In this document: piece after piece, positions 5,950 to 13,843 of the stretch
Layout: each line of letters starts with the position of its first letter
How positions within the stretch are numbered: the stretch's first letter is position 1
Assembly (NCBI GenBank): GCA_021163945.1
Contig: JAGGTC010000160.1
Span: 1 to 16,103 of the forward strand
Source of the DNA: Deltaproteobacteria bacterium
GTDB taxonomy: Bacteria; Desulfobacterota; Desulfofervidia; Desulfofervidales; DG-60
Length of the DNA stretch: 16,103 nt
Reading direction: 5' to 3'
Program-made: the position numbers and the translations under genes
Notes under the pieces: generated by a model
The model's input: the letters and a program-made list of their open reading frames with translations, nothing else
Database searches by the model: none
Told to the model about the DNA's origin: nothing

Positions 5950-7832
5950 TGAACAAAGTACTAGATAGAATCAACAGTCCCAAGGATCTAAAGTCCCTTT
6001 CCTTGCCAGAATTAAAACAATTGGCAAATGAGATAAGGAAGGAGATCATTCAAACAGTGGCAAAGACAGGCGGCCATCTGGCCCCTAACCTGGGGACAGT
6101 GGAATTGACCATTGCCTTACACTATGTGTTTGATACACCAAGAGATAAGATCATCTGGGATGTAGGACACCAATGTTATTGTCATAAAATCCTTACAGGA
6201 AGGCGCAATTCCTTTCATACATTAAGGCAATTTAGAGGCATTAGTGGATTTCCAAACCCAAAGGAGAGCCCTTATGATGTCTTTGGAACAGGGCATGCCA
6301 GTACCTCCATCTCTGCTGCCTTAGGGATCTCTACAGCGGAGTATCTGAAGAATGATAATGGGAAGGTAATAGCAGTAATTGGCGATGGGGCCATGACAGG
6401 GGGGATGGCCTTTGAGGCCCTAAATCAAGCAGGCGAATTAGAAAGGGATTTAATTGTAGTGCTCAATGACAATAAGATGTCAATCTCTCCTAATGTGGGT
6501 GCACTTTCTTCATTCCTTAGCAGAAAACTAACTGGTCGCACCTTTCGCAGATTCAAAAAGGAGATTGAACGTTTCTTGTCATCACTGCCAGGTGGTGAAA
6601 ATATCATTCATATTGTAAAAAAAAGCGAGGACTCAATAAAGACCCTATTTACACCAGGGATGCTATTCTTGGCCCTCAGATTCGATTATTTGGGACCTGT
6701 TGATGGGCATCGCCTTGAGGCACTCATTAAGACATTTAAACACGCAAGGGAGATGTCCGGGCCTATTTTGATACATGTACTTACAGTTAAGGGAAAGGGA
6801 TATAAGCCCGCAGAGCAGGACCCCACATCCTTTCATGGTATAGGGAAATTTAAGATAGTCCCTGAGGCCCCATATAAGGTCAATCACAAAATAGATGACA
6901 AAAGGCCTACTTATACAGAGATATTTGCAAAGACATTGGTTGATTTGGCCAAGTCCGATAAAAGGATTGTGGGGATTACTGCAGCTATGCCTGAAGGCAC
7001 TGGCCTTTTTCTTTTCAAGAAAGACTTTCCTGACCGCTTCTTTGATGTGGGCATTGCCGAACAACATGCCGTAACATTTGCCGCTGGATTGGCAACACAG
7101 GGACTAAAGCCAGTAGTGGCCATATACTCCACATTTCTACAAAGGGCATATGATCAGATTATTCATGATGTTTGCCTTCAAGATTTGCCTGTTGTGTTTG
7201 CCATAGACAGAGGAGGGATTGTGGGTGGGGATGGCCCAACACACCATGGGCTATTTGATCTCTCCTATCTGCGCATTATCCCAAATATGATTGTGATGTC
7301 CCCCAAAGATGAAAATGAGTTAAGGCATATGCTAAAGACCGCTATTGAATATCAGGGGCCTATTGCCTTGCGTTATCCTCGGGGGAAGGGATTTGGTGTA
7401 AATTTGGATGAGACACTAAAAAAGATCCCCATTGGGGAGGCTGAGTTGATAACCCCTGGGGAGGATCTGGCTATTCTTGCAATTGGCCATATGGTCTATC
7501 CTGCTTTAGATGCCGTAAGGATGCTTCAAAGAGAGGGTATTTACCCCACCTTGGTGAATGCACGTTTTGTAAAGCCAATAGATAAGTCCCTTCTTTTGAA
7601 ATTATCCAGAAATTGCAAATGTATTGTTACAATAGAGGAAAATGTAATAACGGGTGGTTTTGGTACTGCTGTAATGGAGGCCCTTCAAGAATTGAATATC
7701 CAAATCCCTGTAAAACGTTTGGGTCTGCCTGACATATTTGTTGAGCATGGCCCACAATCTACCCTTAGGGAGATGTATGGCCTTCACGTTGAGGGCATCT
7801 ATACATTTATAAAAGAAACTTGCCTATCCTAG
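5949..7832 (+). CDS. dxs: 1-deoxy-D-xylulose-5-phosphate synthase
   Basis: DXS condenses pyruvate and glyceraldehyde 3-phosphate in the thiamine-diphosphate-dependent first step of the MEP isoprenoid pathway. At 627 residues it is full length. Motifs include DVGHQ (71-75), the ThDP/metal site GDGAMTGG (145-152) with ND-N at 173-175, SISPNVGALS (178-187), GYKPAEQDPTSFHG, the catalytic Glu371 in IAEQHAVTFAAGLA, and THHG (431-434). The usual DRAG-(x)VG(E/A)DG reads DRGGIVGGDG here (420-429), a mild variation. The ATG overlaps the ispA stop by one base (TAATG) with AGAAGG just upstream, so translation is coupled. Together with ispA it shows that isoprenoids come from the MEP route. Confidence 0.96.
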   Translation: MNKVLDRINSPKDLKSLSLPELKQLANEIRKEIIQTVAKTGGHLAPNLGTVELTIALHYVFDTPRDKIIWDVGHQCYCHKILTGRRNSFHTLRQFRGISGFPNPKESPYDVFGTGHASTSISAALGISTAEYLKNDNGKVIAVIGDGAMTGGMAFEALNQAGELERDLIVVLNDNKMSISPNVGALSSFLSRKLTGRTFRRFKKEIERFLSSLPGGENIIHIVKKSEDSIKTLFTPGMLFLALRFDYLGPVDGHRLEALIKTFKHAREMSGPILIHVLTVKGKGYKPAEQDPTSFHGIGKFKIVPEAPYKVNHKIDDKRPTYTEIFAKTLVDLAKSDKRIVGITAAMPEGTGLFLFKKDFPDRFFDVGIAEQHAVTFAAGLATQGLKPVVAIYSTFLQRAYDQIIHDVCLQDLPVVFAIDRGGIVGGDGPTHHGLFDLSYLRIIPNMIVMSPKDENELRHMLKTAIEYQGPIALRYPRGKGFGVNLDETLKKIPIGEAELITPGEDLAILAIGHMVYPALDAVRMLQREGIYPTLVNARFVKPIDKSLLLKLSRNCKCIVTIEENVITGGFGTAVMEALQELNIQIPVKRLGLPDIFVEHGPQSTLREMYGLHVEGIYTFIKETCLS

Positions 7833-7841
7833 GAGGATAAG

Positions 7842-8333
7842 ATGGCTATTTTAAGGAAAGATAAATTAATTCAAGAGAAGATCCACGACCCTTATTATGA
7901 GGCCAAAAAGTACCCAGATGGTGTGGTATGCCCCATTTGTCATGCCATCTACCTTGATGGTCGTTGGGTCTGGCCTACAGAGGAGAAAAAGGTAGAGCTA
8001 AGTGGCGATGAATACATATGTCCAGCCTGTAGAAGGACCCTAAATAAATATCCGGCTGGTGTGGTATTTTTAACTGGTAATTATTTAACTACGCATAAAG
8101 AGGAGATATTGAATATAATCAATAATCTAATAGAAGAGGAGAGTCAAAGGTCCCCTCTAAAGAGGGTAATTAATATGGAGGAGGACGAAAAGGGCATTAC
8201 TATCAATTTAACAGACGACCACCTTGCCAGGAGGATAGGTGAGGCCATAGGTCGGGCCTGTAAGGGGGAATTAGAGCTAAAATACACAGAAGATGACCGC
8301 TTTATAAGGGTCTATTGGCACAGGGATGACTAA
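7842..8333 (+). CDS. BCAM0308/NMD3-like zinc-ribbon protein of unknown function
   Basis: A 163-residue protein with two CxxC pairs (Cys30/Cys33 in CPICH and Cys60/Cys63 in CPACR) about 27 residues apart, enough for one zinc ribbon. It resembles a bacterial family whose metal-binding part recalls the archaeal/eukaryotic NMD3 ribosome-export adaptor. The conserved opening has HDPYYEAKKYPDGVVCPIC. The C-terminal half (about 100-163) is alpha/beta with a charged helix and no catalytic motif that I recognise. A strong TAGGAGG lies eight to nine bases before the ATG, so it is an efficiently translated last gene of the xseA-dxs operon. Function is unknown; RNA or ribosome binding would be a guess. 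The stop overlaps the convergent lipoprotein gene by four bases. Confidence 0.75.
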   Translation: MAILRKDKLIQEKIHDPYYEAKKYPDGVVCPICHAIYLDGRWVWPTEEKKVELSGDEYICPACRRTLNKYPAGVVFLTGNYLTTHKEEILNIINNLIEEESQRSPLKRVINMEEDEKGITINLTDDHLARRIGEAIGRACKGELELKYTEDDRFIRVYWHRDD

Positions 8334-9469
8334 CGCAACCTTGCCTCTTCCCGCAAGCGCTTTAGGCCCAATAATATGTCTGCCCCAGAGATAGGCATAA
8401 GTGGCTCAAATTTATCCTTACCCCCTGAGGTAATAATGCCTTTAATCAAACAAAGCATACAGGCGTTATAGTAAGGTTGCTTTGCCTTGAGGTCCTTGTA
8501 AGGAGAGCGTAATTTCTTGAAATCAAATTGAATGTCTGTCAGTTTGACTAATACACTTTGTGCAATTTGGCAAAAACATGCCCTTGTAATTATTCTGTCT
8601 GGGTCAAAATAGCCATCTGCAGTAGCAGATAGTCCCTTTATCTTGAGAGGGACTATGGATCTAATCTCTTCTTTAAACCTCTGATTGCCAATGTCCTTTA
8701 GTATTATACGTGGTGCTTGAATAACCTCCAAAATTTGGGATAATTTAAGTTCATGTGTTAATAGGGCTGCCATCTCGGCCCTAGTAACCCTATCCTTTAG
8801 ACCAATTTCCTTACCCAATAAGGTTATTGGCTGTGCCTTTTGGATCTTCTCTAATTTATCTAACTCGTTATATGCCTGTAAAATAAATGAGTTTTTTGAC
8901 TTTAAAACACCATTTAACAGTGATTTGGCCTCTTTAAACATAAAGGCATGTTCATATACCTTTGCCATATAGAAACAGGCAGGGGCATAACCTGGCCTTA
9001 TAACCATAACCTCATTAAATGCATCTTTGGCTATAGGGAAGATCTCAGAAGAATAAAGCAAATCAGAAAGGCGAATCTTCCCTACAAATACACTCAACTT
9101 ATCCTCATCATCCCTGATAAGGTCCTGTGCCATTTTTAGATATTCCCAGGCCATTTTTTTATCTCCCTTTTTGGCAGACACCAGGGCCAGACCAATATAG
9201 GCCTTTACGGCTGTAGGCCTTTCCTCTAGTGCCATTCTAAATTCACGTTCTGCGTCATCTAACTTGCCCTTTTCCATAAGGACCATGCCTACCTCTATAT
9301 GGTGTGCTGGTATAGAAAGCTTTGTCTTTAAAGGAAATCTCCTTGTTCCACAGGCATTTATTAGGGGTATAAAGCCAAAAATTATGATAAGGCTTAGCAC
9401 TATTTTGACTTTTGAGCGATTTAAGGTTAAATTTTGCCTATGAATCTTTGGGCACGGAAATTTTGGCAT
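8330..9469 (-). CDS. lipoprotein with TPR and S-layer-homology (SLH) repeats
   Basis: A 379-residue exported protein. A basic N-terminus and hydrophobic stretch (about 22-38) end in the lipobox LINAC with Cys40, so it is probably lipid-anchored in the outer or inner membrane. Residues about 50-200 form several TPR-like helical pairs (HIEVGMVLMEKGKLDDAEREFRMAL-type pattern). Residues about 228-375 contain three SLH-like units: RVTRAEMAALL, then KDIG...KGL...FDPDRIITRACF, then YKDL...CLIKGIITSGGKDKFEPLMPISGADIL. SLH domains bind cell-wall polymers or peptidoglycan. Start ATG 9469 has AAGGTG eight bases upstream, although it lies inside the divergent gene beginning at 9440. Role inferred: envelope tethering or scaffold. 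The TPR and SLH calls are by eye. Confidence 0.75.
   Translation of the reverse strand: MPKFPCPKIHRQNLTLNRSKVKIVLSLIIIFGFIPLINACGTRRFPLKTKLSIPAHHIEVGMVLMEKGKLDDAEREFRMALEERPTAVKAYIGLALVSAKKGDKKMAWEYLKMAQDLIRDDEDKLSVFVGKIRLSDLLYSSEIFPIAKDAFNEVMVIRPGYAPACFYMAKVYEHAFMFKEAKSLLNGVLKSKNSFILQAYNELDKLEKIQKAQPITLLGKEIGLKDRVTRAEMAALLTHELKLSQILEVIQAPRIILKDIGNQRFKEEIRSIVPLKIKGLSATADGYFDPDRIITRACFCQIAQSVLVKLTDIQFDFKKLRSPYKDLKAKQPYYNACMLCLIKGIITSGGKDKFEPLMPISGADILLGLKRLREEARLR
9405..9433 (+). promoter_or_regulatory. promoter of the lipid-kinase-like gene (predicts leaderless mRNA)
   Basis: TTGACT (9405-9410, five of six), a 17-base spacer and TAAATT (9428-9433, four of six) sit inside the 5' part of the opposite-strand lipoprotein gene. 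The ATG at 9440 is exactly seven bases after the last -10 base, so A of the ATG would be +1. Confidence 0.55.
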
Positions 9470-9997
9470 CTCTTGGGCACCTTAATCCCTTTTATTTACT
9501 ATTTTAGCCATTTAAGCCAAAAATCGGCAGCACTTATTGTGTTCTGCCTATTTCTCCTTGCCTTGATAATAGATGGCTCAAGGCTCCTTCTACCCTCCTT
9601 TAATCGTTGGTTTTTAACCTACTTTGGCAGACTCTGCAAAGAGGAAGAATACACCTCCTTTACAAGTACTATTTATTATCTAGCCGCCATTACTTTAACT
9701 ATATACCTTTTTCCAAAAAAAATAGCTGTTTGTGCATTGTTATATTTAACCGTTGGAGACCCCGCCGCTGCCATCGGAGGCTACTATATCCCTCTTAAAA
9801 GGATTTGGCAAAACAAAACACTGGGAGGCTCCCTGTGCAATTTTTTTGTATGTTTTTTGCTTACACTCCTTTTTTATCATTGGCTCATCGCCATTTTTGG
9901 TGCAACTGTAGCAGTCCTTGTCGAACTTTTTTCCCCTATAGATGATGCCTTGACCATCCCCCTCATTTCTGCTCTTTTTCTCTATCTTTTGGTGTAA
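9440..9997 (+). CDS. diacylglycerol/polyprenol kinase family membrane protein (SEC59/VTE5-like)
   Basis: A roughly 185-residue protein with about six hydrophobic segments. It opens with the family's RK-x-x-H motif (ARKFWHLLGTLIP), carries GDPAAAIGG near the middle followed by NKTLGGSL (family pattern GK-TLEGS), and ends with VELFSPIDDALTIPL (family pattern E...DN-x-x-IPL). This is the dolichol/phytol/CTP-dependent diacylglycerol kinase superfamily, which phosphorylates lipid alcohols using CTP or another nucleotide at the membrane. Substrate is unknown. A TTG at 9434 has AAGG seven bases upstream and is the alternative start, but a TTGACT-17-TAAATT promoter makes a leaderless ATG 9440 equally or more likely. 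The gene overlaps the lipoprotein gene at its 5' end by 30 bases and tatA at its 3' end by 35 bases. Confidence 0.75.
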   Translation: MNLWARKFWHLLGTLIPFIYYFSHLSQKSAALIVFCLFLLALIIDGSRLLLPSFNRWFLTYFGRLCKEEEYTSFTSTIYYLAAITLTIYLFPKKIAVCALLYLTVGDPAAAIGGYYIPLKRIWQNKTLGGSLCNFFVCFLLTLLFYHWLIAIFGATVAVLVELFSPIDDALTIPLISALFLYLLV

Positions 9998-10148
9998 TAT
10001 CAATTTCAGTTGGTTCCTTCAAGGCCTTTCTAAAGTTCCTAATGCCCATGCCAATGCCCCTTCCCAACTCAGGCAGGCGCTTGGCACCAAAGACAATGAG
10101 GATAATAAGCACAATTAAAATAAATTCTGTAAAACCAATATGAAACAT
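9963..10148 (-). CDS. tatA: twin-arginine translocase subunit TatA/TatE
   Basis: A 61-residue protein starting MFHIGFTEF, with one membrane helix (about 7-20, ILIVLIILIVF), the FGAKRLPELGRGIG hinge that defines the family, then an amphipathic helix and a charged tail. TatA polymerises at the cytoplasmic membrane to export folded, often cofactor-bearing proteins. A TTG at 10163 would extend it by five residues inside the end of hemA, but ATG 10146-10148 gives the usual TatA N-terminus and lies one base after the hemA stop. It is the last gene of the tetrapyrrole operon; tatC is not in the window. Its 3' end overlaps the opposite-strand kinase-like gene by 35 bases. Confidence 0.9.
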   Translation of the reverse strand: MFHIGFTEFILIVLIILIVFGAKRLPELGRGIGMGIRNFRKALKEPTEIDITPKDREKEQK

Positions 10149-10149
10149 C

Positions 10150-11433
10150 TCAGTCTCTATCAATCTCGTCTAAATTAAAGAGCTTTCTAGCAACGTCTAA
10201 ATAAAGGTCTATTTTGGGCCGTTCCTCCCTCTTTTTCAAGAATGTAACAGGATCATGGAGTATCTTCTTTACCATGGCACTAGTCATTGCATCTATTGCC
10301 TCTTTATCTTCATCGGATAGGTGTTTTAGGTGCTTAAAGGTCTTTTCTAACTCCTTTTTTCTGATCTTCTCTAGCTTCTGCTTTAACAAGACAATAATGG
10401 GTACTGCCTCAAGGGTCTCTAACCACCACTTAAACTTAATGGCCTCCTCCTCTACAATACGTTCTGCCTTTTTTGCCTCCTTTTCCCTTATGTGTTTATT
10501 TGTCTCTACTATACCCTGTAAGTCATCAATATCATAGAGATAAACGTTGTCTAGTTGATTTAACTTTGGGTCTATGTCACGGGGAACGGCAATATCGATA
10601 AAGAAAATGGGACGATTTTTACGTTGCCTCATTACCTTTTTTATATCATCATAATAGATAATAAAATGGGGGGCGCCTGTAGAGCTAATGACAATGTCTG
10701 TCCAAGCAAGATAATCAGAAATCTCTGTCAGAGAGATAGGTTTTCCATTAAATTCCTTTGAAAGCTCTACTGCCCTCTCCAGGGTACGATTGGCTACAAC
10801 AATATCCCTTACGCCATTGCCCAAGAGGTGATGGGCTGCAAGCTCGGCCATCTCCCCAGCCCCTATAAGTAAAATGTGCTTTCCATGCAGGTCACCAAAT
10901 ATCTTTTTTGCCAACTCTACGGCTGCATAACTAACAGACACGGCATAACGAGAAAGATTTGTCTCTGTCCGCACCCGTTTTGCCACGGAAAAGGCCTTAT
11001 GTAATAGGCGATTTAAAATAGGGCCTACTGCACGTTGTTTAGTAGAACGGCGGTATGCATCCTTGATCTGCCCCAAGATTTGAGGTTCGCCTATTACCAT
11101 CGAATCAAGGCTAGAGGCAACCAAAAACAGGTGCTTTACGGCCTCTGTATCAAGGTAGACATAGATAGACTTTTTAAATTCATTCAAGTCTACCTGATTA
11201 TAGTGGGCCAAAAAATCCTTTATTTCCTTAATAGTGATTTCAGGCTCATCCTCTGTAGTGGTGATAATCTCTACCCTATTACAGGTAGATAAGAAAAAGG
11301 CCTCATTTACGGATGGCAGTTCTGTCAACCTTCTTAGGATTTCATCATTATCAGTAGCTGCCAATCGCTCCCTCAGTTCTACTGGTGCAGTTTTGTGATT
11401 TACCCCAATTAAAACAATCCTTTTATCCTTCAT
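10150..11433 (-). CDS. hemA: glutamyl-tRNA reductase
   Basis: HemA reduces glutamyl-tRNA(Glu) with NADPH to glutamate-1-semialdehyde, the first committed step of C5 tetrapyrrole synthesis. The 427-residue protein has GVNHKTAPVELRERLA (10-25), the catalytic Cys51 in LSTCNRVEI, His101, GEPQILGQIKDAY (115-127), RVRTETNL (153-160), the Rossmann GAGEMAE (191-197) and the C-terminal helical dimerisation domain. ATG 11433 overlaps the stop of the upstream ccsA-like gene as ATGA, so translation is coupled. The hemA-ccsA-precorrin-2 dehydrogenase linkage is common in anaerobic proteobacteria, which supports a shared role in heme and siroheme supply. Full length. Confidence 0.96.
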   Translation of the reverse strand: MKDKRIVLIGVNHKTAPVELRERLAATDNDEILRRLTELPSVNEAFFLSTCNRVEIITTTEDEPEITIKEIKDFLAHYNQVDLNEFKKSIYVYLDTEAVKHLFLVASSLDSMVIGEPQILGQIKDAYRRSTKQRAVGPILNRLLHKAFSVAKRVRTETNLSRYAVSVSYAAVELAKKIFGDLHGKHILLIGAGEMAELAAHHLLGNGVRDIVVANRTLERAVELSKEFNGKPISLTEISDYLAWTDIVISSTGAPHFIIYYDDIKKVMRQRKNRPIFFIDIAVPRDIDPKLNQLDNVYLYDIDDLQGIVETNKHIREKEAKKAERIVEEEAIKFKWWLETLEAVPIIVLLKQKLEKIRKKELEKTFKHLKHLSDEDKEAIDAMTSAMVKKILHDPVTFLKKREERPKIDLYLDVARKLFNLDEIDRD

Positions 11434-12236
11434 TTGAATACATGATAGCTTTTAAGTAGATAATTTACGCCAAAGAAGGTAAATAATAAAAACATAAAGC
11501 CAATAATTGAGATTATAGCCGCCCGCCTTCCCCTCCAGCCAACTGCTAGGCGTTCATGGATAAGTATGGCATAGACAAGCCAAGTGATGACTGACCATAC
11601 CTCCTTTGGGTCCCATGTAAAGTAATGTCCCCTTACCCACTGGGCATAGATTGCACCTAATATAAGGCCTAAGGTAAGCATACTAAAGCCCCATATTAGT
11701 GCCTTATGATTTATATCGTCTAGTAAGGTAAGTGATGGCAGCCTCTGATAAAGACCCCCCAGTTTTTTTGTCTTGATATGCCTTTCCTGAACAAGATACA
11801 TAATCCCTACACAAAATGCCAATGCCAATAAGGCATCCCCAATCAATGAAAAGCCAATATGAAGACTTAACCACAGGACTTTAATAGGGGGGCGTGGTTC
11901 TGCAATGCTAGGGACTACCCTAGACAGTAGCATAAGCCCTACAATAAGTGGTGAAAGGAAGGTCCCCAAAATGGCGAGTCGCCATCCAAACATTATATAT
12001 ACAATGACTAAAAACCAGGCAACAAATGACAATGAGCTCTTTACAGTGATAAAGGGGAAATAACCAAGATCTATCCAGGAGATGATAAAACCAATACTAT
12101 GGAAAAAAAAGCCAGATAACAATACTAGTGTGGCGGCCCTAGATACTGAGTGCTGCGGACGCAAGAGATAGATAAAAAAACCAACCATTGCTATGCCATA
12201 ACCCAGAAGCGCTAATTGATAAAAAAATTTATCCAT
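11430..12236 (-). CDS. ccsA: CcsA/HemX-type cytochrome c assembly (heme-handling) membrane protein
   Basis: A 268-residue protein with about eight membrane helices. The tryptophan-rich heme-handling (WWD-like) signature is at about 200-214, with TWDPKE and W214 visible. His126, His177 and His227 are candidate heme ligands at helix ends. Such proteins bring heme to the outer face of the membrane for attachment to cytochromes c (system II), or, when next to hemA, are called HemX and may regulate heme synthesis. Position directly upstream of hemA leaves both possible. The ATG overlaps the preceding gene by eight bases and the stop overlaps the hemA start (ATGA). CcsB (ResB) is not in the window. 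Confidence 0.88.
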   Translation of the reverse strand: MDKFFYQLALLGYGIAMVGFFIYLLRPQHSVSRAATLVLLSGFFFHSIGFIISWIDLGYFPFITVKSSLSFVAWFLVIVYIMFGWRLAILGTFLSPLIVGLMLLSRVVPSIAEPRPPIKVLWLSLHIGFSLIGDALLALAFCVGIMYLVQERHIKTKKLGGLYQRLPSLTLLDDINHKALIWGFSMLTLGLILGAIYAQWVRGHYFTWDPKEVWSVITWLVYAILIHERLAVGWRGRRAAIISIIGFMFLLFTFFGVNYLLKSYHVFK

Positions 12237-12900
12237 TTTTTAAAGAAAAACCTAAATCTTTCAAACCAAATCCCTCTCCTAGGGTCTTTCTAAGATAGGT
12301 ATCCACCTTAGAGAATTCCTTGTCTTTTAACCAAATAAGTATATCAGAGTTGACAACCTTTTCAAATAACTGTTTTCTCAATGGTTGTCTATTTATGCCT
12401 TTTAGCATCTTTTCCCTAACCCTCCCCATGATCTCTAAAAAAATGGCATACTCATCCCCAAATGAGTTCTCTAAGTCTAAACGTATCTTTTTGGCCAGCG
12501 CAGGGCTCTTTCCAGAGGTGGAAATAGCAATGATTAGGTCACCCCTTACTACCACTGATGGTAGAATAAAACTACACCTTTTGGGTTGGTCAACAATATT
12601 ACAAAGAATATTTAATTTATGGGCATCTTCACTAACCTTGGCGTTGAGCACCTGATCATTGGTAGCACCAATTACCAAAAACTTACCCTCTAAAAACTCC
12701 TTTTTGTACTCACTCCCCAAATATTCTATCTTCCCTTCTTTAATTAATGCCTTTATCCCCTCTGCCAATCTTTTGGCAACTATCTTTACACAGGCCCCAC
12801 ACTCTAAAAGCCTTTTTACCTTCCTAAGGGCAACCCCTCCCCCGCCTATCACCAAGCAACTCTTCCCCCTTAAATCCAGATTTATGGGATAGTATCTCAT
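12229..12900 (-). CDS. precorrin-2 dehydrogenase / sirohydrochlorin ferrochelatase-type protein (CysG N-terminal domain)
   Basis: A 223-residue protein equivalent to the N-terminal half of CysG or to yeast Met8/Bacillus SirC. It has the NAD-binding GGGGVA (19-24), and Asp104 in NIVDQPKRCSFILPS, the position of the catalytic Asp in CysG, followed by STSGKSPALAKKIR. It oxidises precorrin-2 to sirohydrochlorin with NAD+ and may also insert iron. There is no methyltransferase (SUMT) domain, so uroporphyrinogen methylation must be done by a separate gene not seen here. In sulfate reducers sirohydrochlorin feeds both siroheme for sulfite reductase and the alternative heme route. The ATG overlaps the glycosyltransferase stop (ATGA). 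Confidence 0.88.
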   Translation of the reverse strand: MRYYPINLDLRGKSCLVIGGGGVALRKVKRLLECGACVKIVAKRLAEGIKALIKEGKIEYLGSEYKKEFLEGKFLVIGATNDQVLNAKVSEDAHKLNILCNIVDQPKRCSFILPSVVVRGDLIIAISTSGKSPALAKKIRLDLENSFGDEYAIFLEIMGRVREKMLKGINRQPLRKQLFEKVVNSDILIWLKDKEFSKVDTYLRKTLGEGFGLKDLGFSLKNG

Positions 12901-13835
12901 TCTATGATTTCCTTAATTACATAGATAGATTTCCTTTGCGTCTCATGATAGATCCTTATTGCCAGCTCCCCTAAGAGCCCAAGGCTGATAAACTGAATCC
13001 CTATGAAAATCAAAAGTATCCCTAGTAGAAGCAAAGGCCTTTGGGAGAGTTGGATATGATAGAAAAATTTGAGCAAACTTAGGTAACTACAGATGAGAAA
13101 ACCCACCAAGGATGATAATATACCTGGGATGCCAAAAAAGTGTAAAGGTTTGGTAGAATAGCTTAATAGAAACTTTACAGTAATGAGGTCTAAAATCACC
13201 TTTAAGGTCCGAGAAAGACCGTATTTTGTCTGCCCAAATCTGCGAGGATGATGTCTTACTTCAATCTCTGTAATACTTGCCCCACACCATTTGGCCAGGG
13301 CAGGGATAAATCTATGCATCTCTCCATAAAGATGGATATTTTTTATTACCCAACTCCTGTATGCCTTCAGGGAGCAACCATAATCATGTAACTTTACACC
13401 AGTTATCTTACTTATTAGCCAATTTGCAATCCAGGAAGGCAGTTTTCTCGTCAATAAAGTATCCTTGCGGTGTCTACGCCAACCACTTACCAGGTCATAG
13501 CCTTCCTCTATTTTGGCCAAAAAGTGAGGAATATCCCCTGGGTCATTTTGGAGGTCTGCATCCATCCCAACAATAATCTCCCCCTTTGCATATTCAAATC
13601 CTGCACTTATGGCGGCCGTCTGGCCAAAGTTTCGTGTAAAACGAATAAGCTTGATATTTTCATCCTTTTCTTTAAGATGCTTTAATACCCTCCAGCTTTG
13701 GTCTTTGCTCCCATCATCTATAAAGATAATCTCATAAGACCGATTAATTTCTTGAAGTGTTTTTTTTAATCTTTCATAAAGTGGGTTTAAGGAGGCCTCT
13801 TCATTATATACAGGGATTACTACCGAGATGTCCAT
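12897..13835 (-). CDS. GT2-family glycosyltransferase, polyprenyl-phosphate sugar transferase type
   Basis: A 312-residue GT-A-fold transferase starting MDISVVIPVYNEE, with DDGS (40-43), the metal-binding DAD in MDADLQNDP (91-99), HDYGCSLKAYR and a basic RHHPRRFGQTKYG segment. Two membrane helices follow near 235-256 and 264-292. This is the DPM1/ArnC/GtrB layout: enzymes that move a sugar from a nucleotide donor to a polyprenyl phosphate at the inner membrane. Sugar and acceptor cannot be told. It heads the tetrapyrrole operon, which is odd for its function. A TTGACA-17-TAGTTT promoter ends eight bases before the ATG, there is no clear Shine-Dalgarno, and a leaderless mRNA is predicted. The stop overlaps the next ATG. 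Confidence 0.86.
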   Translation of the reverse strand: MDISVVIPVYNEEASLNPLYERLKKTLQEINRSYEIIFIDDGSKDQSWRVLKHLKEKDENIKLIRFTRNFGQTAAISAGFEYAKGEIIVGMDADLQNDPGDIPHFLAKIEEGYDLVSGWRRHRKDTLLTRKLPSWIANWLISKITGVKLHDYGCSLKAYRSWVIKNIHLYGEMHRFIPALAKWCGASITEIEVRHHPRRFGQTKYGLSRTLKVILDLITVKFLLSYSTKPLHFFGIPGILSSLVGFLICSYLSLLKFFYHIQLSQRPLLLLGILLIFIGIQFISLGLLGELAIRIYHETQRKSIYVIKEIIE

Positions 13836-13843
13836 TTATAGAA

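Noticed and set aside
6663..7067. 134-residue minus-strand ORF inside dxs
   Set aside because: It lies fully within a conserved dxs coding region with all motifs present; no start signal or domain is visible.
9746..10003. 85-residue minus-strand ORF across the end of the kinase-like gene and tatA
   Set aside because: It competes with two recognised families in the same place and has no motif.
10149..10163. TTG start extending TatA by five residues
   Set aside because: TatA proteins begin directly before the membrane helix, and ATG 10148 gives that N-terminus.
12320..12892. Two plus-strand ORFs (111 and 77 residues) opposite the precorrin-2 dehydrogenase gene
   Set aside because: The minus-strand frame has the NAD site and catalytic Asp of the family; the plus-strand frames are shadows.
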